DNA of 64,000 bases from Synechococcus sp. A15-62 (GCF_014280075.1 NZ_CP047950.1:1302001-1366000), one strand, 5' to 3'. Numbered from the stretch's first letter, positions 39,843 through 49,433 are shown. Numbers and translations are program-made. Notes: generated by a model from the sequence alone, not told the origin.

Positions 39843-42800
39843 TCAACGTCCCATGCCGCCGCCCCCTGGAGTGAGCATGCGAATGGCTTCGCCCGCCTGG
39901 AGCTCCAGCTGCACGGCACCGGGCAGGGGATGGGCCACCCCCTCAAGGTCCAGCCGCAGGTTCTCGCCACAGGCACCACTGGCACCACCGTTGAGACCGA
40001 ACGGGGGCACCTGCCGCGAGCCACTGATCAGCGACACACTCATCGGCTCGAGGAAACGGATCGTGCGCTCCAAGCCATCGCCCCCGGGCCATCGGCCCTG
40101 ACCGCCACTGCCGGAGCGCACCGCGAAGGATTCCAAACGCACCGGATAACGACTCTCGAGTACCTCGGGATCCGTCAGCCTCGAGTTGGTCATGTGCGAC
40201 TGCAGCCCCACCGATCCAGCAAAGCCCTCACCCGCGCCGCCACCTCCGGCCACCGTTTCGTAGTACTGGCAGCGGCCATTGCCGAAGCTGACGTTGTTCA
40301 TCGTTCCCTGGCCGGCCGCCTGGGCCCCAAAAGCCGCGAACAGCAGATTGCAGAGGGCCTGAGACACCTCCACGTTGCCAGCCACCACAGCGGCGGGGGG
40401 CCGCGGATTCAACAGACAGTCCTCCGGCACCACCAGATCGAGCGGAGCAAAACAGCCCTCGTTCAAGGGGATGTCGCTGTGGAGGAGACAACGGATCACG
40501 TACAGCACAGCCGCCCGCGTCACCGCCAGAGGGGCATTGAAATTGCCCGGCCGTTGGGGCGATGTTTCGCTGAAATCCAAACGCAACCGTTGGCGTTGCG
40601 GGTCGAGGTTCACCTGCACCACCAGGCAGGAACCGTCATCCAGGGCCAGCTGATGCCGGGCGTCCGTCAGGCGCAACAGCAGCCGCTGAACACTGCGGGC
40701 TGCGTCCTGCTGCAGCAGGGTCATCTGCCGTTGCACCAGGGTCTGCCCCTCCCGCTCCACGAGGGATTGCAGCGCCACAATCCCCGCCCGATTGGCCGCC
40801 ACCTGAGCCTGCAGATCGGCCAGCAGTTCCGGAGGGTTGCGGGGCGGGGTCGCCATTTCGCTCCACACCGCTTTCAGATCAGCGGCGAGAACCCGGCCCT
40901 GGCGCACGAACAGCTGGTTGCGCAGCAGCAGGCCCTCATCGGCAATGGTGCGACTGAAGGACGGCATCGACCCGGGAGAGATACCACCCACATCAGCGTG
41001 ATGGCCGCGGCTGGCCACAAAGAAGCTGGGCTGATCCCCGTTGCAGAACACCGGCGAGATGGCGGTGATATCGGGCAGGTGGGTGCCGCCGTGGAAAGGG
41101 TCGTTGCTGAGCAGCGTGTCGCCGGGCTGCAGCGGCGCCACATCGCCGGTCGCCACCTGGGCCAGCAGGTCGCGAACGCTGTCGCCCATTGATCCGAGGT
41201 GCACCGGAATGTGGGGGGCATTGGCCACAAGGGCCCCCGTGGCATCAAACAACGCACAGGAGAAATCCAGGCGCTCGCGGATGTTCACGGAGCGACTGCT
41301 CTGCCGCAGCTGTTCCCCCATCTGTTCAGCGATCGCCATGAAGCGGTGGCGAAACAGTTCTGCTTGCAACGGTTCGTGGTCACCGGCCTGAGCCAGCAGC
41401 GGTGATCCGTCTGCGGGATGTGAGCGCTCCACCAACAGAGTGCCCCCCTCCGCCACCCGGGCCTGCCAGCCCGGCTCCAGCACCGTGCAGCCCGTGGCTT
41501 CAGCGATCAGGGCCGGGCCGGCAATCCGCTGATTCAGGCGCAGGGCACTGCGGTTCAGCAACGGCACCTGCGTCCAACCGCTCGACTCCAGGTGCATCGA
41601 CACCTGCGGCGATGGCTCCGCCTCTGGCGTTGGTTCGGCCATTTCAGCTGTTGCTGTTGCTGTGGCTGAGGCATCGAACTGTTGGGGTGCTGTGACCTCA
41701 ACATTGAGCTGTTCGACGATCAGGGCCTGATCGGCATCAATGCAGTAGCCGTAGCGTTGCTGATGGCTCGCCTGGAAAGCCGAGATCACGGCATCAACGC
41801 CTTGCTCGGCGGACCATGTGAGCACCAGGGTCTGCTCAGCAGAGGGATAACGCAGGGCCAGGCTGACCCAGACCTCCGGCGCCCCCGCATCGGCATCAGC
41901 GCGATCCCCCTGGCGACGCAAGGTCTCCTGCGCTTCACCCATCAGCCGCTCCACCTGATCCGGCAGGGCCGCCAACAGATCAGGCGAGAGGGCAGTGCCG
42001 AGATGCACCTGCCGCCGACAGCGCTGACGGGCCTGACCCATGCCGAAAGCGGAGAGAACGCCGGCCATGGGATGCAACAGCACTGTGTTCAGCCCCAGTT
42101 CATCCGCGAGGCGACAGGCGTGCTGACCACCAGCCCCTCCGTAGGCCACCAACACCCCGCCGCGAATGTCCTCACCGCGATGCAGCGACACCCGGCGAAT
42201 CGCAGCGGCCATGGTTTCCACCGCCAGTTGCAACGCACCGGATGCCACCCGCTCCGGGGTCTGCCCCAGCGCTGCCGCTAGCTCGGCGAAGCGATGCCGC
42301 ACCACCTCCACATCCGGGGGTAGATCCCCAGACGGGCCGAACACCGCCGGGAAGCGGTCCACCTGCAGCCGCCCGAGCAGCAGGTTGGCGTCGGTGATGG
42401 TGAGCGGTCCGCCGGCGCGATAACAGGCCGGGCCCGGTTGCGCTCCAGCGGAGCGGGGCCCCACCCGCAGCCGCTCCCCCTGGAGCTCCAGCACCGATCC
42501 GCCACCAGCCGCCACGGTTTCAATCGGCAGGCGTGGGGCCAGCAACTGCAGGCCGGCGATCTCGGTCTGCTCCTTCACTTGCCGCAAAGCCTGCGCATCG
42601 GCGCAAGCCACACAGAACACATCCGTCGACGTGCCCCCCATGTCGAAGCCAAGCACCGGCACCCCGTCAAAGCCGGCTATCCGCGCTGCAGCGATCGCCC
42701 CGACCATTCCCGCCGCCGGCCCCGAAAGGATGGTGTCTTTGGCCTGCAGCCTGTCTGGAGCCTGCAACGCTCCACTGGAAGTCATCACCCGCAGTGGCGT

Positions 42801-43490
42801 GGCGGCGCCCAACGCCCCCTGCACCTGCTGCAGGTAGCCATCCAGCACCGGATGCACGGCCCCCTCCACCAAGGCCGTCTGCCCCCGCGGCACCAGGCGG
42901 GGCATCACGCTCACCTGGTGGGAGCAGACCACAGTGCGAAAGCCAAATTCCCGCAGCAATGCGGCGCAGCGCTGCTCATGGGCTGGGTTGCGTTGGGCGT
43001 GCAACAACGCCACCACGGCGACATCCAGGCCGGAACAGCGCAGCTCCTCGAGACGCCGCCGCAGCGGCTGATCCAGCACCAGGGGCTCCACCTCCTCACC
43101 CCGGGCATCGAGCCGGCCGGCCAGCTCCAGCACTGTTTGCGCCAGGAAAGGGCGCTGGGGCTGCTCAAGCGCGAACAGATCGTCGCGATGTTGATCGCCG
43201 ATCCAAAGCTGATCCCTCAGCCCGGCATTGGTGAGCAACAGCAGCGGCGCACCAGCCCCCTCCAGCAGCGCATTGGTGGCCACGGTGGTGCCGAGACGCA
43301 CGTCGTCGACGTCCCCCAGCTCCACGGGTGGAGACGCCGACGCCAACATCGCTTGCATGGCCAACACAGCAGGGTCTCCATGACCGGCCTGCTCCGAGAG
43401 CACCTTGCGCACGTGCAGCTGGCCTTCTGGATCGCGACCGATCAGATCGGTGAAAGTGCCACCGCGATCAATCCAGAAGCACCACCCCAT
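39843..43490 (-). CDS. fused hydantoinase A/B, 5-oxoprolinase type
   Basis: 1215 aa from ATG 43490; in-frame upstream starts to 43721 add an Arg-rich leader typical of noise. Residues 1-680 are HyuA-like: N-terminal 'DRGGTFTDLIGRDPEG' (9-24), 'LGTTVATNALLEG' (about 67) and 'GFDMGGTSTDVFCV' (about 278), the ASKHA ATP site. Residues from about 700 are HyuB-like, with 'NDPFHGGTHLPDITAISPVF' and 'GGGAGEGFAG'. Such fusions hydrolyse 5-oxoproline to glutamate with ATP. ggt lies in this same window, and both act on glutathione breakdown products. High-GC, no frame damage seen. Confidence 0.9.
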   Translation of the reverse strand: MGWCFWIDRGGTFTDLIGRDPEGQLHVRKVLSEQAGHGDPAVLAMQAMLASASPPVELGDVDDVRLGTTVATNALLEGAGAPLLLLTNAGLRDQLWIGDQHRDDLFALEQPQRPFLAQTVLELAGRLDARGEEVEPLVLDQPLRRRLEELRCSGLDVAVVALLHAQRNPAHEQRCAALLREFGFRTVVCSHQVSVMPRLVPRGQTALVEGAVHPVLDGYLQQVQGALGAATPLRVMTSSGALQAPDRLQAKDTILSGPAAGMVGAIAAARIAGFDGVPVLGFDMGGTSTDVFCVACADAQALRQVKEQTEIAGLQLLAPRLPIETVAAGGGSVLELQGERLRVGPRSAGAQPGPACYRAGGPLTITDANLLLGRLQVDRFPAVFGPSGDLPPDVEVVRHRFAELAAALGQTPERVASGALQLAVETMAAAIRRVSLHRGEDIRGGVLVAYGGAGGQHACRLADELGLNTVLLHPMAGVLSAFGMGQARQRCRRQVHLGTALSPDLLAALPDQVERLMGEAQETLRRQGDRADADAGAPEVWVSLALRYPSAEQTLVLTWSAEQGVDAVISAFQASHQQRYGYCIDADQALIVEQLNVEVTAPQQFDASATATATAEMAEPTPEAEPSPQVSMHLESSGWTQVPLLNRSALRLNQRIAGPALIAEATGCTVLEPGWQARVAEGGTLLVERSHPADGSPLLAQAGDHEPLQAELFRHRFMAIAEQMGEQLRQSSRSVNIRERLDFSCALFDATGALVANAPHIPVHLGSMGDSVRDLLAQVATGDVAPLQPGDTLLSNDPFHGGTHLPDITAISPVFCNGDQPSFFVASRGHHADVGGISPGSMPSFSRTIADEGLLLRNQLFVRQGRVLAADLKAVWSEMATPPRNPPELLADLQAQVAANRAGIVALQSLVEREGQTLVQRQMTLLQQDAARSVQRLLLRLTDARHQLALDDGSCLVVQVNLDPQRQRLRLDFSETSPQRPGNFNAPLAVTRAAVLYVIRCLLHSDIPLNEGCFAPLDLVVPEDCLLNPRPPAAVVAGNVEVSQALCNLLFAAFGAQAAGQGTMNNVSFGNGRCQYYETVAGGGGAGEGFAGSVGLQSHMTNSRLTDPEVLESRYPVRLESFAVRSGSGGQGRWPGGDGLERTIRFLEPMSVSLISGSRQVPPFGLNGGASGACGENLRLDLEGVAHPLPGAVQLELQAGEAIRMLTPGGGGMGR

Positions 43491-43609
43491 CTCATGCCCT
43501 GGCCAACGTCGCCCCAGCCTGCCGCGCAGGCCGATCAACAAACCATGTCGACGCCTCCCGATGGGCGAGCTGAACTGAGAACGTTGAGAGGCAACTGCCG
43601 CCCAAACGC

Positions 43610-44566
43610 TTGGACAAGCTCGCCACGGCCTGGGCGATCTTTCAGGGGTTACTGCTGGAAGCCGTTCCGTTTCTGCTGCTCGGCGTTGCCATCGCAGGGC
43701 TGGCCCGATGGGCCGTGCCACCGGGTGCCTGGATCGAGCGGCTGCCCAAGAACCCTCTGCTGGCTCCGATCATCGGGGCCCTGATGGGTTTTGCCCTACC
43801 AGCCTGCGAATGCGGCAACGTCCCCGTCGCCCGCCGTCTGCTGGCCAGCGGTGCACCGATGGGCACGGCCTTCGGCTTTCTGTTTGCAGCCCCGGTGCTG
43901 AATCCCATCGTGCTGGCCAGCACCTGGGCCGCGTTTCCTGATCAGCCCTGGCTGCTGGTGGCCCGGCCATTGGGGGCTTTTCTGCTAGCGATCCTGCTGA
44001 GTTTGTTGCTGGTGCAACTGCCTGAGACGCAGCTCCTTGCAACGGCTCTGCTGGAGGAACGCCGCATGAGCCAGCCCCTCAGCAACCTGGGGCTGCTGCA
44101 GCGCAGCAGTGGTGTGATCGGCGGATCACCCAGCCCCCCCCGATCCATGGGCGGCAGGCGCCTCAAGGGCTGGCAGGTGCTGGACCAGAGCTGCCGAGAA
44201 TTTCTCGATCTGCTGGCTCTGCTGGTGCTGGGGTGCGTGATTGCGGCCCTGGTGCAGACCTGGCTGCCGCGCAGTTGGCTGTTGGCCGTGGGGGGCGCGC
44301 CGACAGCATCGATCCTGGCCTTGATGCTGCTGGCCGTGGTGGTGTCGGTCTGCTCCAGCGTGGATGCCTTTCTTGCCCTGGGGTTTGCCGCTCAGATCAC
44401 CCCAGGAGCCCTGCTGGCCTTCCTTTTGCTGGGGCCCGTTGTAGATCTCAAACTCGCGGGCCTGTTCACCGTGCTGATGCGGCCAAGGGCGATCCTGATC
44501 ACGGCGATCGGTGCCAGTCTTGGCGTGCTGCTGATCGGTCAGTGGATCAACCTGTGGCTGCTGTGA
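43610..44566 (+). CDS. ArsP/DUF318-family permease
   Basis: 318 aa with a TTG start at 43610. About eight membrane segments; the motif PACECGNVPVARRLLASG (about 64-81) and the matching 'SVCSSVDAFLALGFA' late in the protein are the hallmark of DUF318 permeases. A long loop in the middle carries SPSPPRSMGGRRL. These permeases are proposed to export metals, metalloids or small organics. The following TIGR03943 gene is its usual partner. Divergent from the oxoprolinase gene. Confidence 0.85.
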   Translation: MDKLATAWAIFQGLLLEAVPFLLLGVAIAGLARWAVPPGAWIERLPKNPLLAPIIGALMGFALPACECGNVPVARRLLASGAPMGTAFGFLFAAPVLNPIVLASTWAAFPDQPWLLVARPLGAFLLAILLSLLLVQLPETQLLATALLEERRMSQPLSNLGLLQRSSGVIGGSPSPPRSMGGRRLKGWQVLDQSCREFLDLLALLVLGCVIAALVQTWLPRSWLLAVGGAPTASILALMLLAVVVSVCSSVDAFLALGFAAQITPGALLAFLLLGPVVDLKLAGLFTVLMRPRAILITAIGASLGVLLIGQWINLWLL

Positions 44567-44579
44567 GGGGCCGTTCGAG

Positions 44580-45233
44580 TTGAAGCGCGCAACCCTGCTG
44601 CTGCTCTGGGGCCTGACGCTGTTGTGGAGCTTCCACAGCGGACGCCTCGATCTGCTGCTTCGCGGGGTCTTCCATGGCCTGGTGGGGGTCACCGGCCTTG
44701 TCTTGCTGATGCTGGGCGTGGCCGTTCTTCTGAAACGAGAGAAGCAAAACGATCGCTGGCGCTGGCCCTGGCTGCTCAGTGGCGTGATGGCTCCGCTGGT
44801 GCTGATCCTTCCGCCCAGCCCCTCCTTCAGCGATCTGGCCAGCAACCGCCCCCAGGGCCTGCCCGATCCACCGGAGTTGGCCTTTGTTCTGCCCCCCGAG
44901 CAACGCAGCCTCACGGAATGGGTGCGCTGGCTGCGCAGCCAGCCCGACCCTGATCTTGTGGCTGGCAATCCCGTACGCATCAGCGGTTTTGTCTGGAGGC
45001 AACCCCAGGGCCCGCCGCTGATCGCCAGGCTCACGGTGCGCTGTTGCCTGGCCGACGCCACGCCCGCTGGTCTGGCGGTGGAGTGGCCGGAGTCGTTCAG
45101 CCCCCAAACCAACCAGTGGTTGGCCATCGAGGGAACGATGAGCGTGCAAACCCGCAACGAACGACGCATCCCCGTCGTGATTCCTGAAAACATCACGCCA
45201 ATTGCCAGGCCCGAACGGCCCCTGGAACCATGA
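44580..45233 (+). CDS. TIGR03943-family membrane/periplasmic protein
   Basis: 217 aa, TTG start at 44580, 14 bases after the permease. Two N-terminal membrane helices, 'TLLLLWGLTLLWSFHSG' and 'GVTGLVLLMLGVAVLL', then a third near 65-80, then a periplasmic domain with 'GNPVRISGFVWRQP' and 'RLTVRCCLADATPAGLAVEW'. The CCxAD motif is typical of this family, which is nearly always paired with a DUF318 permease. Its stop overlaps the next gene's start. Confidence 0.82.
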   Translation: MKRATLLLLWGLTLLWSFHSGRLDLLLRGVFHGLVGVTGLVLLMLGVAVLLKREKQNDRWRWPWLLSGVMAPLVLILPPSPSFSDLASNRPQGLPDPPELAFVLPPEQRSLTEWVRWLRSQPDPDLVAGNPVRISGFVWRQPQGPPLIARLTVRCCLADATPAGLAVEWPESFSPQTNQWLAIEGTMSVQTRNERRIPVVIPENITPIARPERPLEP

Positions 45234-46552
45234 CGCGGCGGCCCTTGCTGCTGATGCTGATGGCCTGCGCCGCTGTTCTGGCGCAGCAACAACTGCTGTT
45301 GCGACAGCCTCCGCGGCTGCTGCGCCTGGTGCCCCAACAGGTACAAAGCGGCAGCGCGGCCCTGGATCTGCAGTTCAGTCGCCCGATGGATCGGCCCCGG
45401 GTCAGCGAGGCCACTCGAATCACTCCATCCGTGCCCCATCAGTGGCTGGGGGAGACGACAGCACTGCGGATGGTGATCGATGCGGATGTCGTGCTCACGG
45501 CTCCGCTCGAGCTATCGATCGCAGGGAAGGACCAACGCGGGCTAGATCTGGGGCAGCAGCAATGGTGGTGGGACCCGAGACCCTGGCTGATCGCAACACG
45601 TCCCGTGCAGGGGGGTGAGCAGGTTCAACTGCAGACGCGATCAGGAGCATGGATACCGATCAGTCGGGTCTGGCCCGCCATCCCAAGCGTCGTCCCCCTC
45701 GGAAATGGCCGGGGTATCGCCCTGGTGGGACGCGATCAGAGCGGCATCGAACAAGTTTGGTGGGATCAACTGACGCCCCGCAGCACCGCCAACCGTCTGG
45801 CGGCCTTGGGGCCACCAACGCTGAGCCGTACGGAACCCCTGCTGAAAGGGGAGGTGCTCTTCGCTCATCTCAGCAGCAATCTCAATGGTGATCTGCTGGT
45901 GCAGAGCGGTGGATTCCAACCCGGCAGCGACCAAGCCCTGTTGCTGCAGGCCGATGGCAAACGCAAGGCTCTGGCCCTGAAACCCTCCGGGCCGATGCAG
46001 TTGCTTCCGGCTGGAGGGGGGGTGGTGATGCCCACCTATGACGGTCTGAGCCTTCGGCCCCTCCAAGCAACCGAGCAAAAGCCGCAGATGCTGCCGGGCA
46101 GCCGGGAGCTGGGGGCCTTCTGCGGTGCCTCAGGACGAGCCGTGCTGATCCGGCACTGGCCGGATTACAGGCGCTCGATCGAGCTGGTGGTTCCTGGGCA
46201 AGCACCGAAGCAACTGCACCTCGGTGATCAGGCGGTGCTGGGGGTGGCCTGCGACAACCGCGGCAAACGGATCTGGGCTGTGCTGGGGCGATGGGAACAG
46301 CAACGGGGCAATCACGAACTGGTGCTGATCAGCGAAGCGGGAGAGGTGAGACAACGCAGGGCCCTGGAGCCATGGACGCTCAAAGCGGGCAGCCCCATCC
46401 AGTGGAACCCGGTGACCAACCAGCTGTTGATGACGCTGACGCGAGCGAACCAAACCCATGCCCGTGCCGGCCTGATCGATGGCGACAGCTTGAAGCTCAT
46501 CAAGGTGATCAACACACCCATCAGCGAAGCCCAGTGGCTCAATGCAGGCTGA
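45230..46552 (+). CDS. secreted beta-rich protein of the permease operon (440 aa)
   Basis: ATG 45230 overlaps the previous stop (ATGA). A signal-anchor (LLLMLMACAAVLA) is followed by an Ig-like domain of the Big_5 type ('LDLQFSRPMDRPRVSEATRI', about 46-65), then a run of beta-propeller-like repeats ('GIALVGRDQSGIEQVWW', 'GDLLVQSGGFQPGSDQALLL', 'HARAGLIDGDSLKLIKVI'). It probably works outside the inner membrane with the permease pair. No catalytic motif visible. Confidence 0.72.
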   Translation: MTRRPLLLMLMACAAVLAQQQLLLRQPPRLLRLVPQQVQSGSAALDLQFSRPMDRPRVSEATRITPSVPHQWLGETTALRMVIDADVVLTAPLELSIAGKDQRGLDLGQQQWWWDPRPWLIATRPVQGGEQVQLQTRSGAWIPISRVWPAIPSVVPLGNGRGIALVGRDQSGIEQVWWDQLTPRSTANRLAALGPPTLSRTEPLLKGEVLFAHLSSNLNGDLLVQSGGFQPGSDQALLLQADGKRKALALKPSGPMQLLPAGGGVVMPTYDGLSLRPLQATEQKPQMLPGSRELGAFCGASGRAVLIRHWPDYRRSIELVVPGQAPKQLHLGDQAVLGVACDNRGKRIWAVLGRWEQQRGNHELVLISEAGEVRQRRALEPWTLKAGSPIQWNPVTNQLLMTLTRANQTHARAGLIDGDSLKLIKVINTPISEAQWLNAG

Positions 46553-46555
46553 GCA

Positions 46556-46583
46556 ACAAAAAAGGAGGGCAAAGCTGCCCTCC
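46556..46583 (-). terminator. rho-independent terminator of the His-rich barrel gene
   Basis: GGAGGGCA / TGCCCTCC with a four-base loop; on the minus strand a run of six T follows. It lies 33 bases past the stop at 46616. Confidence 0.8.
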
Positions 46584-46615
46584 TGATCAAACAAAGCTCA
46601 AACGATTGTTGAAAC

Positions 46616-47671
46616 CTAGAAGGTGAACGTCACGCCAGTGCCGACATGGTGCTGCCAACCTTCACCCCAGCCAGGCGCATCTTCCCAGCTGTAGGTCTGC
46701 TGCCAGTGCAGGAACAACGTGGCATCACCGATGGGAACCGAAAGTTCGATTTCACCGGCCAAATCTGTGCGCGGATCCAATCCTGCGTAGCTGCCGGGAA
46801 CATAGAAACGAGGGCCCGCTTCAATCATCAAGGAGATCTCATCACCACCAAATGTGAAGCCCAGGCCCACACGAGGATCGGTGTAGTTGCCCACATACAT
46901 CCCGTCGGATTCCCAACCCTGACGGTGATCAACTGACAGATAAACACCATTCACAAGATCCTCGATACCATCGCCAAGGGCGAAATTCACATCTCCATCA
47001 CCCAAAGCCCAGATCGCCTTGGCGCCAAGCTCATTCTTCAAGCCCTGAATGTCCTCACCCTGGTCTTTGGTGACGTAATAGGGGTTCCAGGACAGCTCAA
47101 AACTTAAGCGATCATTGGGTGCATAACGGGCCTGAAGAAAGCCCTTGATATCGGTGCGCTTGAAGTCGGTGTCGTGGCTGTGGTCATGACCGTGATCATG
47201 TCCTTCATGATCATCATGATCGTCTTCATGTTCATCATGATCTTCGTCGTGATCATCATGATCGTCTTCGTGATCATGATCGCCATGATCTTCTTCATGA
47301 TCATGATCGTCATGTTCTTCTTCATGATCATCGTCGTGATCATCAACGTGAACCTTGCCGTAAAAGTGTTCTGCTTCTCCCCAAACCAAAGCAGGCCCAA
47401 TGGCAGCTTCGATCGCAAAAGAACCGCCATTTGCGAGGCCCCACTCAAAGACGCCACCAAACATGCCATCGATGGCGTAGTGCTTGGGATCACCCTCAAG
47501 GTTGGTGTCAAATCCACCATGGCCTTCGATGGTGATGATGGGCGTGAAATCGAATTCACCGGCCTCGAGAGACTCTCCACCACCACCATGGGAGCCATGG
47601 GCCTCGGCAGGCGAAATGGAGGCGAACGGGCTCAACAGAAGAGCCAGCAGGGCAAGGCGTGAACGGAACAT
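46616..47671 (-). CDS. outer-membrane barrel with His/Asp-rich metal segment
   Basis: 351 aa. Signal peptide 1-24 (AEA-HG), so the mature protein starts HGSHGGGG. Residues 108-168 are nearly pure His, Asp and Glu (DDHDHEEDHGDHDHEDD and similar), a strong zinc/cation binder. The rest has outer-membrane barrel features with alternating aromatic strands and a C-terminal Phe (TFTF). It lies 50 bases downstream of znuA on the same strand, so it is probably co-transcribed and Zur-controlled, and may capture zinc at the cell surface. The DNA of the segment is low complexity, mainly GAT/CAT codons. Confidence 0.85.
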   Translation of the reverse strand: MFRSRLALLALLLSPFASISPAEAHGSHGGGGESLEAGEFDFTPIITIEGHGGFDTNLEGDPKHYAIDGMFGGVFEWGLANGGSFAIEAAIGPALVWGEAEHFYGKVHVDDHDDDHEEEHDDHDHEEDHGDHDHEDDHDDHDEDHDEHEDDHDDHEGHDHGHDHSHDTDFKRTDIKGFLQARYAPNDRLSFELSWNPYYVTKDQGEDIQGLKNELGAKAIWALGDGDVNFALGDGIEDLVNGVYLSVDHRQGWESDGMYVGNYTDPRVGLGFTFGGDEISLMIEAGPRFYVPGSYAGLDPRTDLAGEIELSVPIGDATLFLHWQQTYSWEDAPGWGEGWQHHVGTGVTFTF

Positions 47672-47720
47672 GAGACGAGACGGAAGAAAAAAGAAGACTG
47701 AAGAGGAAAAGGGCGTTACG

Positions 47721-48638
47721 TCACCGGATCGATGACCACTGCGTGTTCAAGGCATTAGCGCCAGCGGTGTCACAGGACCCGCCCTGGCCCTTGACGATCG
47801 TGCAGACGTTGAGGGTCGCCGTCGAAACAGCATTTCGACCAGCAGCAACGCCCTCCCCATACAGCGGTGTGGACGCGATCGGCAATCCCGTGGCCTTGCT
47901 GATGCGCCTCAGGGTTTTGTTGGGAGTAGCCGCAGGGGAAAAGATGGTTTTGGCACCGGATGCTTTCACCTCCTGAGTGATTGATTTGAGGCTGGAAGGC
48001 CGCAAAACTCCTCCGGTGGTGTGGCTGTCCAACATCGCAATCTCAACAAGTCCAAAGCGATTGGCGAGATGGCTGTAGGTCCTGTGATCGGTCACCAGAA
48101 CCCGCTGGGCCGGGGGCAAAGAACTGAACTGCTTGGCTTCCCAGCTCTGCAAAGCCTGTAAAACAGCAACGGCACGAGCCGTGCGTTGCTGCAAGGCAGC
48201 ACGATCACTGGCTGGCAGAACGGGGGCCAGAGAACTTGAGATCACCCGCACCATTGCTGCGGAATTGGCCGGGTCGTGCCAGACATGGGGGTCGCTGCCG
48301 CCATAGGACGGAAGAGCGACTTCACCGACGGCCACCAGCGTTCCTGGTGACTTGAGCTTTTTGGCCGACGGGGTCAGCCCAAAACCGATGTGCAAAACCA
48401 GATCACTCTTGGCGATCTGGCTGCGATCACTGGGCTTCAAGCGATAGGAATGGGGATCACCACCAGGAGGGATCAGGCACGTGACCGAGGCAGCACCGGC
48501 AGCCAGGGTCTTGGTGAGATCACAGAGCGTGCCGTCGACGGCCACCACCACAGGTTGAGCCGCATGGGCCGGAACTAGGGCAGCTCCAATGGCCAAAGCC
48601 AGGCTGACCCCAGCCGATCGAGCCAAAACAGGACGCAT
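47721..48638 (-). CDS. znuA: zinc ABC transporter substrate-binding protein ZnuA
   Basis: 305 aa from ATG 48638; longer frames would start inside the Zur-type box. Signal peptide 1-26 (AHA-AQ). Zinc ligands fit the cluster A-I pattern: His63 (GGDPHSYRL), His118 and His121 (DPHVWHDPAN) and His in 'VTDHRTYSHLANR' near 200. The His-rich loop common in other ZnuA proteins is absent; the neighbouring barrel carries it instead. It binds zinc in the periplasm for ZnuBC. A Zur-type box (48650-48664) lies just upstream, shared with znuC. Confidence 0.9.
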   Translation of the reverse strand: MRPVLARSAGVSLALAIGAALVPAHAAQPVVVAVDGTLCDLTKTLAAGAASVTCLIPPGGDPHSYRLKPSDRSQIAKSDLVLHIGFGLTPSAKKLKSPGTLVAVGEVALPSYGGSDPHVWHDPANSAAMVRVISSSLAPVLPASDRAALQQRTARAVAVLQALQSWEAKQFSSLPPAQRVLVTDHRTYSHLANRFGLVEIAMLDSHTTGGVLRPSSLKSITQEVKASGAKTIFSPAATPNKTLRRISKATGLPIASTPLYGEGVAAGRNAVSTATLNVCTIVKGQGGSCDTAGANALNTQWSSIR

Positions 48639-48649
48639 GGACGCCTTGG

Positions 48650-48664
48650 TGAGAATGATTATCA
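48650..48664 (+). promoter_or_regulatory. Zur-type operator between znuA and znuCB
   Basis: TGAGAATGATTATCA, the best of the three Zur-type boxes in the window (others at 11918-11932 and 16774-16788). It sits 12 bases before the znuA start and 80 before znuC, so one site can repress both transcripts when zinc is sufficient. Confidence 0.8.
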
Positions 48665-48743
48665 TTTTGCTGAGCACTTGATCCCTCGCCAACATGGGGT
48701 GTGCAAAACATCAAGAGGCCCAAGTCCGGCCACCGAAGAGTTG

Positions 48744-49433
48744 ATGAGCCAATCGTCGTGCGTGCTGAGCACAACAGAGCTGTGCTTCAGCTACGGAGGT
48801 CGCAACACCGTCGACCGCGTCAACCTGCAACTGCAAGCGGGAACACTGACGGCGCTGGTGGGGCCCAACGGAGCCGGCAAGTCAACGCTGTTGCACCTGC
48901 TGGAAGGCCGACTGAAACCCAGCCAAGGAACGGTCAACACCAGCAAGCCCATCGGCCTGATGCCCCAGCGGGCCGCCATTGATTGGTCGTTTCCGATCAC
49001 TGCCCGTGACATGGTCCAGCTGGGGCAGCCCAAAAAGGGCAAAGCCACAACAGCGGACCACTGCGAACAGCTGCTGGAACGCGTCGGCATGGGAACCATG
49101 GGGAACCGGCGCCTCAACCAGCTCTCCGGCGGCCAGCAACAACGCGTCCTGCTGGCCAGAGGGTTGATGCAGCAGACCGAGATCCTGCTGCTGGACGAAC
49201 CCTGCAGCGCCATCGATCCACCAACGCGCGAGCACCTGCTCAAGGTGATGCGGGATCAGGCGGAAGCCGGTCAGACACTGCTGGTGAGCAGCCACGACTG
49301 GGGTAGCGCCCTCGACAGCTACGACCAGGTGGTCGTGATGGACGGCCAGATCCTGGCCAACGGGTCACCCGACACGGTCCGAGAAAAACTGAGCGACCTG
49401 ACTTGCATGATGGGGAGCCACTGCTGTGGTTGA
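48744..49433 (+). CDS. znuC: zinc ABC transporter ATP-binding protein ZnuC
   Basis: 229 aa from ATG 48744. Walker A GPNGAGKST (40-48), signature LSGGQ (127-131), Walker B 'ILLLDEP' (147-153) and the His of the H-loop in 'VSSHDWG' near 187. It energises zinc import with ZnuB. The znuB start overlaps its end. Expression is probably set by the Zur-type box upstream. Confidence 0.9.
   Translation: MSQSSCVLSTTELCFSYGGRNTVDRVNLQLQAGTLTALVGPNGAGKSTLLHLLEGRLKPSQGTVNTSKPIGLMPQRAAIDWSFPITARDMVQLGQPKKGKATTADHCEQLLERVGMGTMGNRRLNQLSGGQQQRVLLARGLMQQTEILLLDEPCSAIDPPTREHLLKVMRDQAEAGQTLLVSSHDWGSALDSYDQVVVMDGQILANGSPDTVREKLSDLTCMMGSHCCG

Noticed and set aside
39930-43784. Several plus-strand frames of 200-450 aa
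   Set aside because: Antisense shadows of the fused hydantoinase gene, with Gln/His/Arg-rich noise composition.
44126-45439. 437-aa minus-strand frame
   Set aside because: Antisense to the permease and TIGR03943 genes; no domain, extreme Gln/His content.
47165-47345. GAT/CAT repeat resembling a satellite
   Set aside because: It is the coding DNA of the His/Asp-rich segment of the barrel protein.
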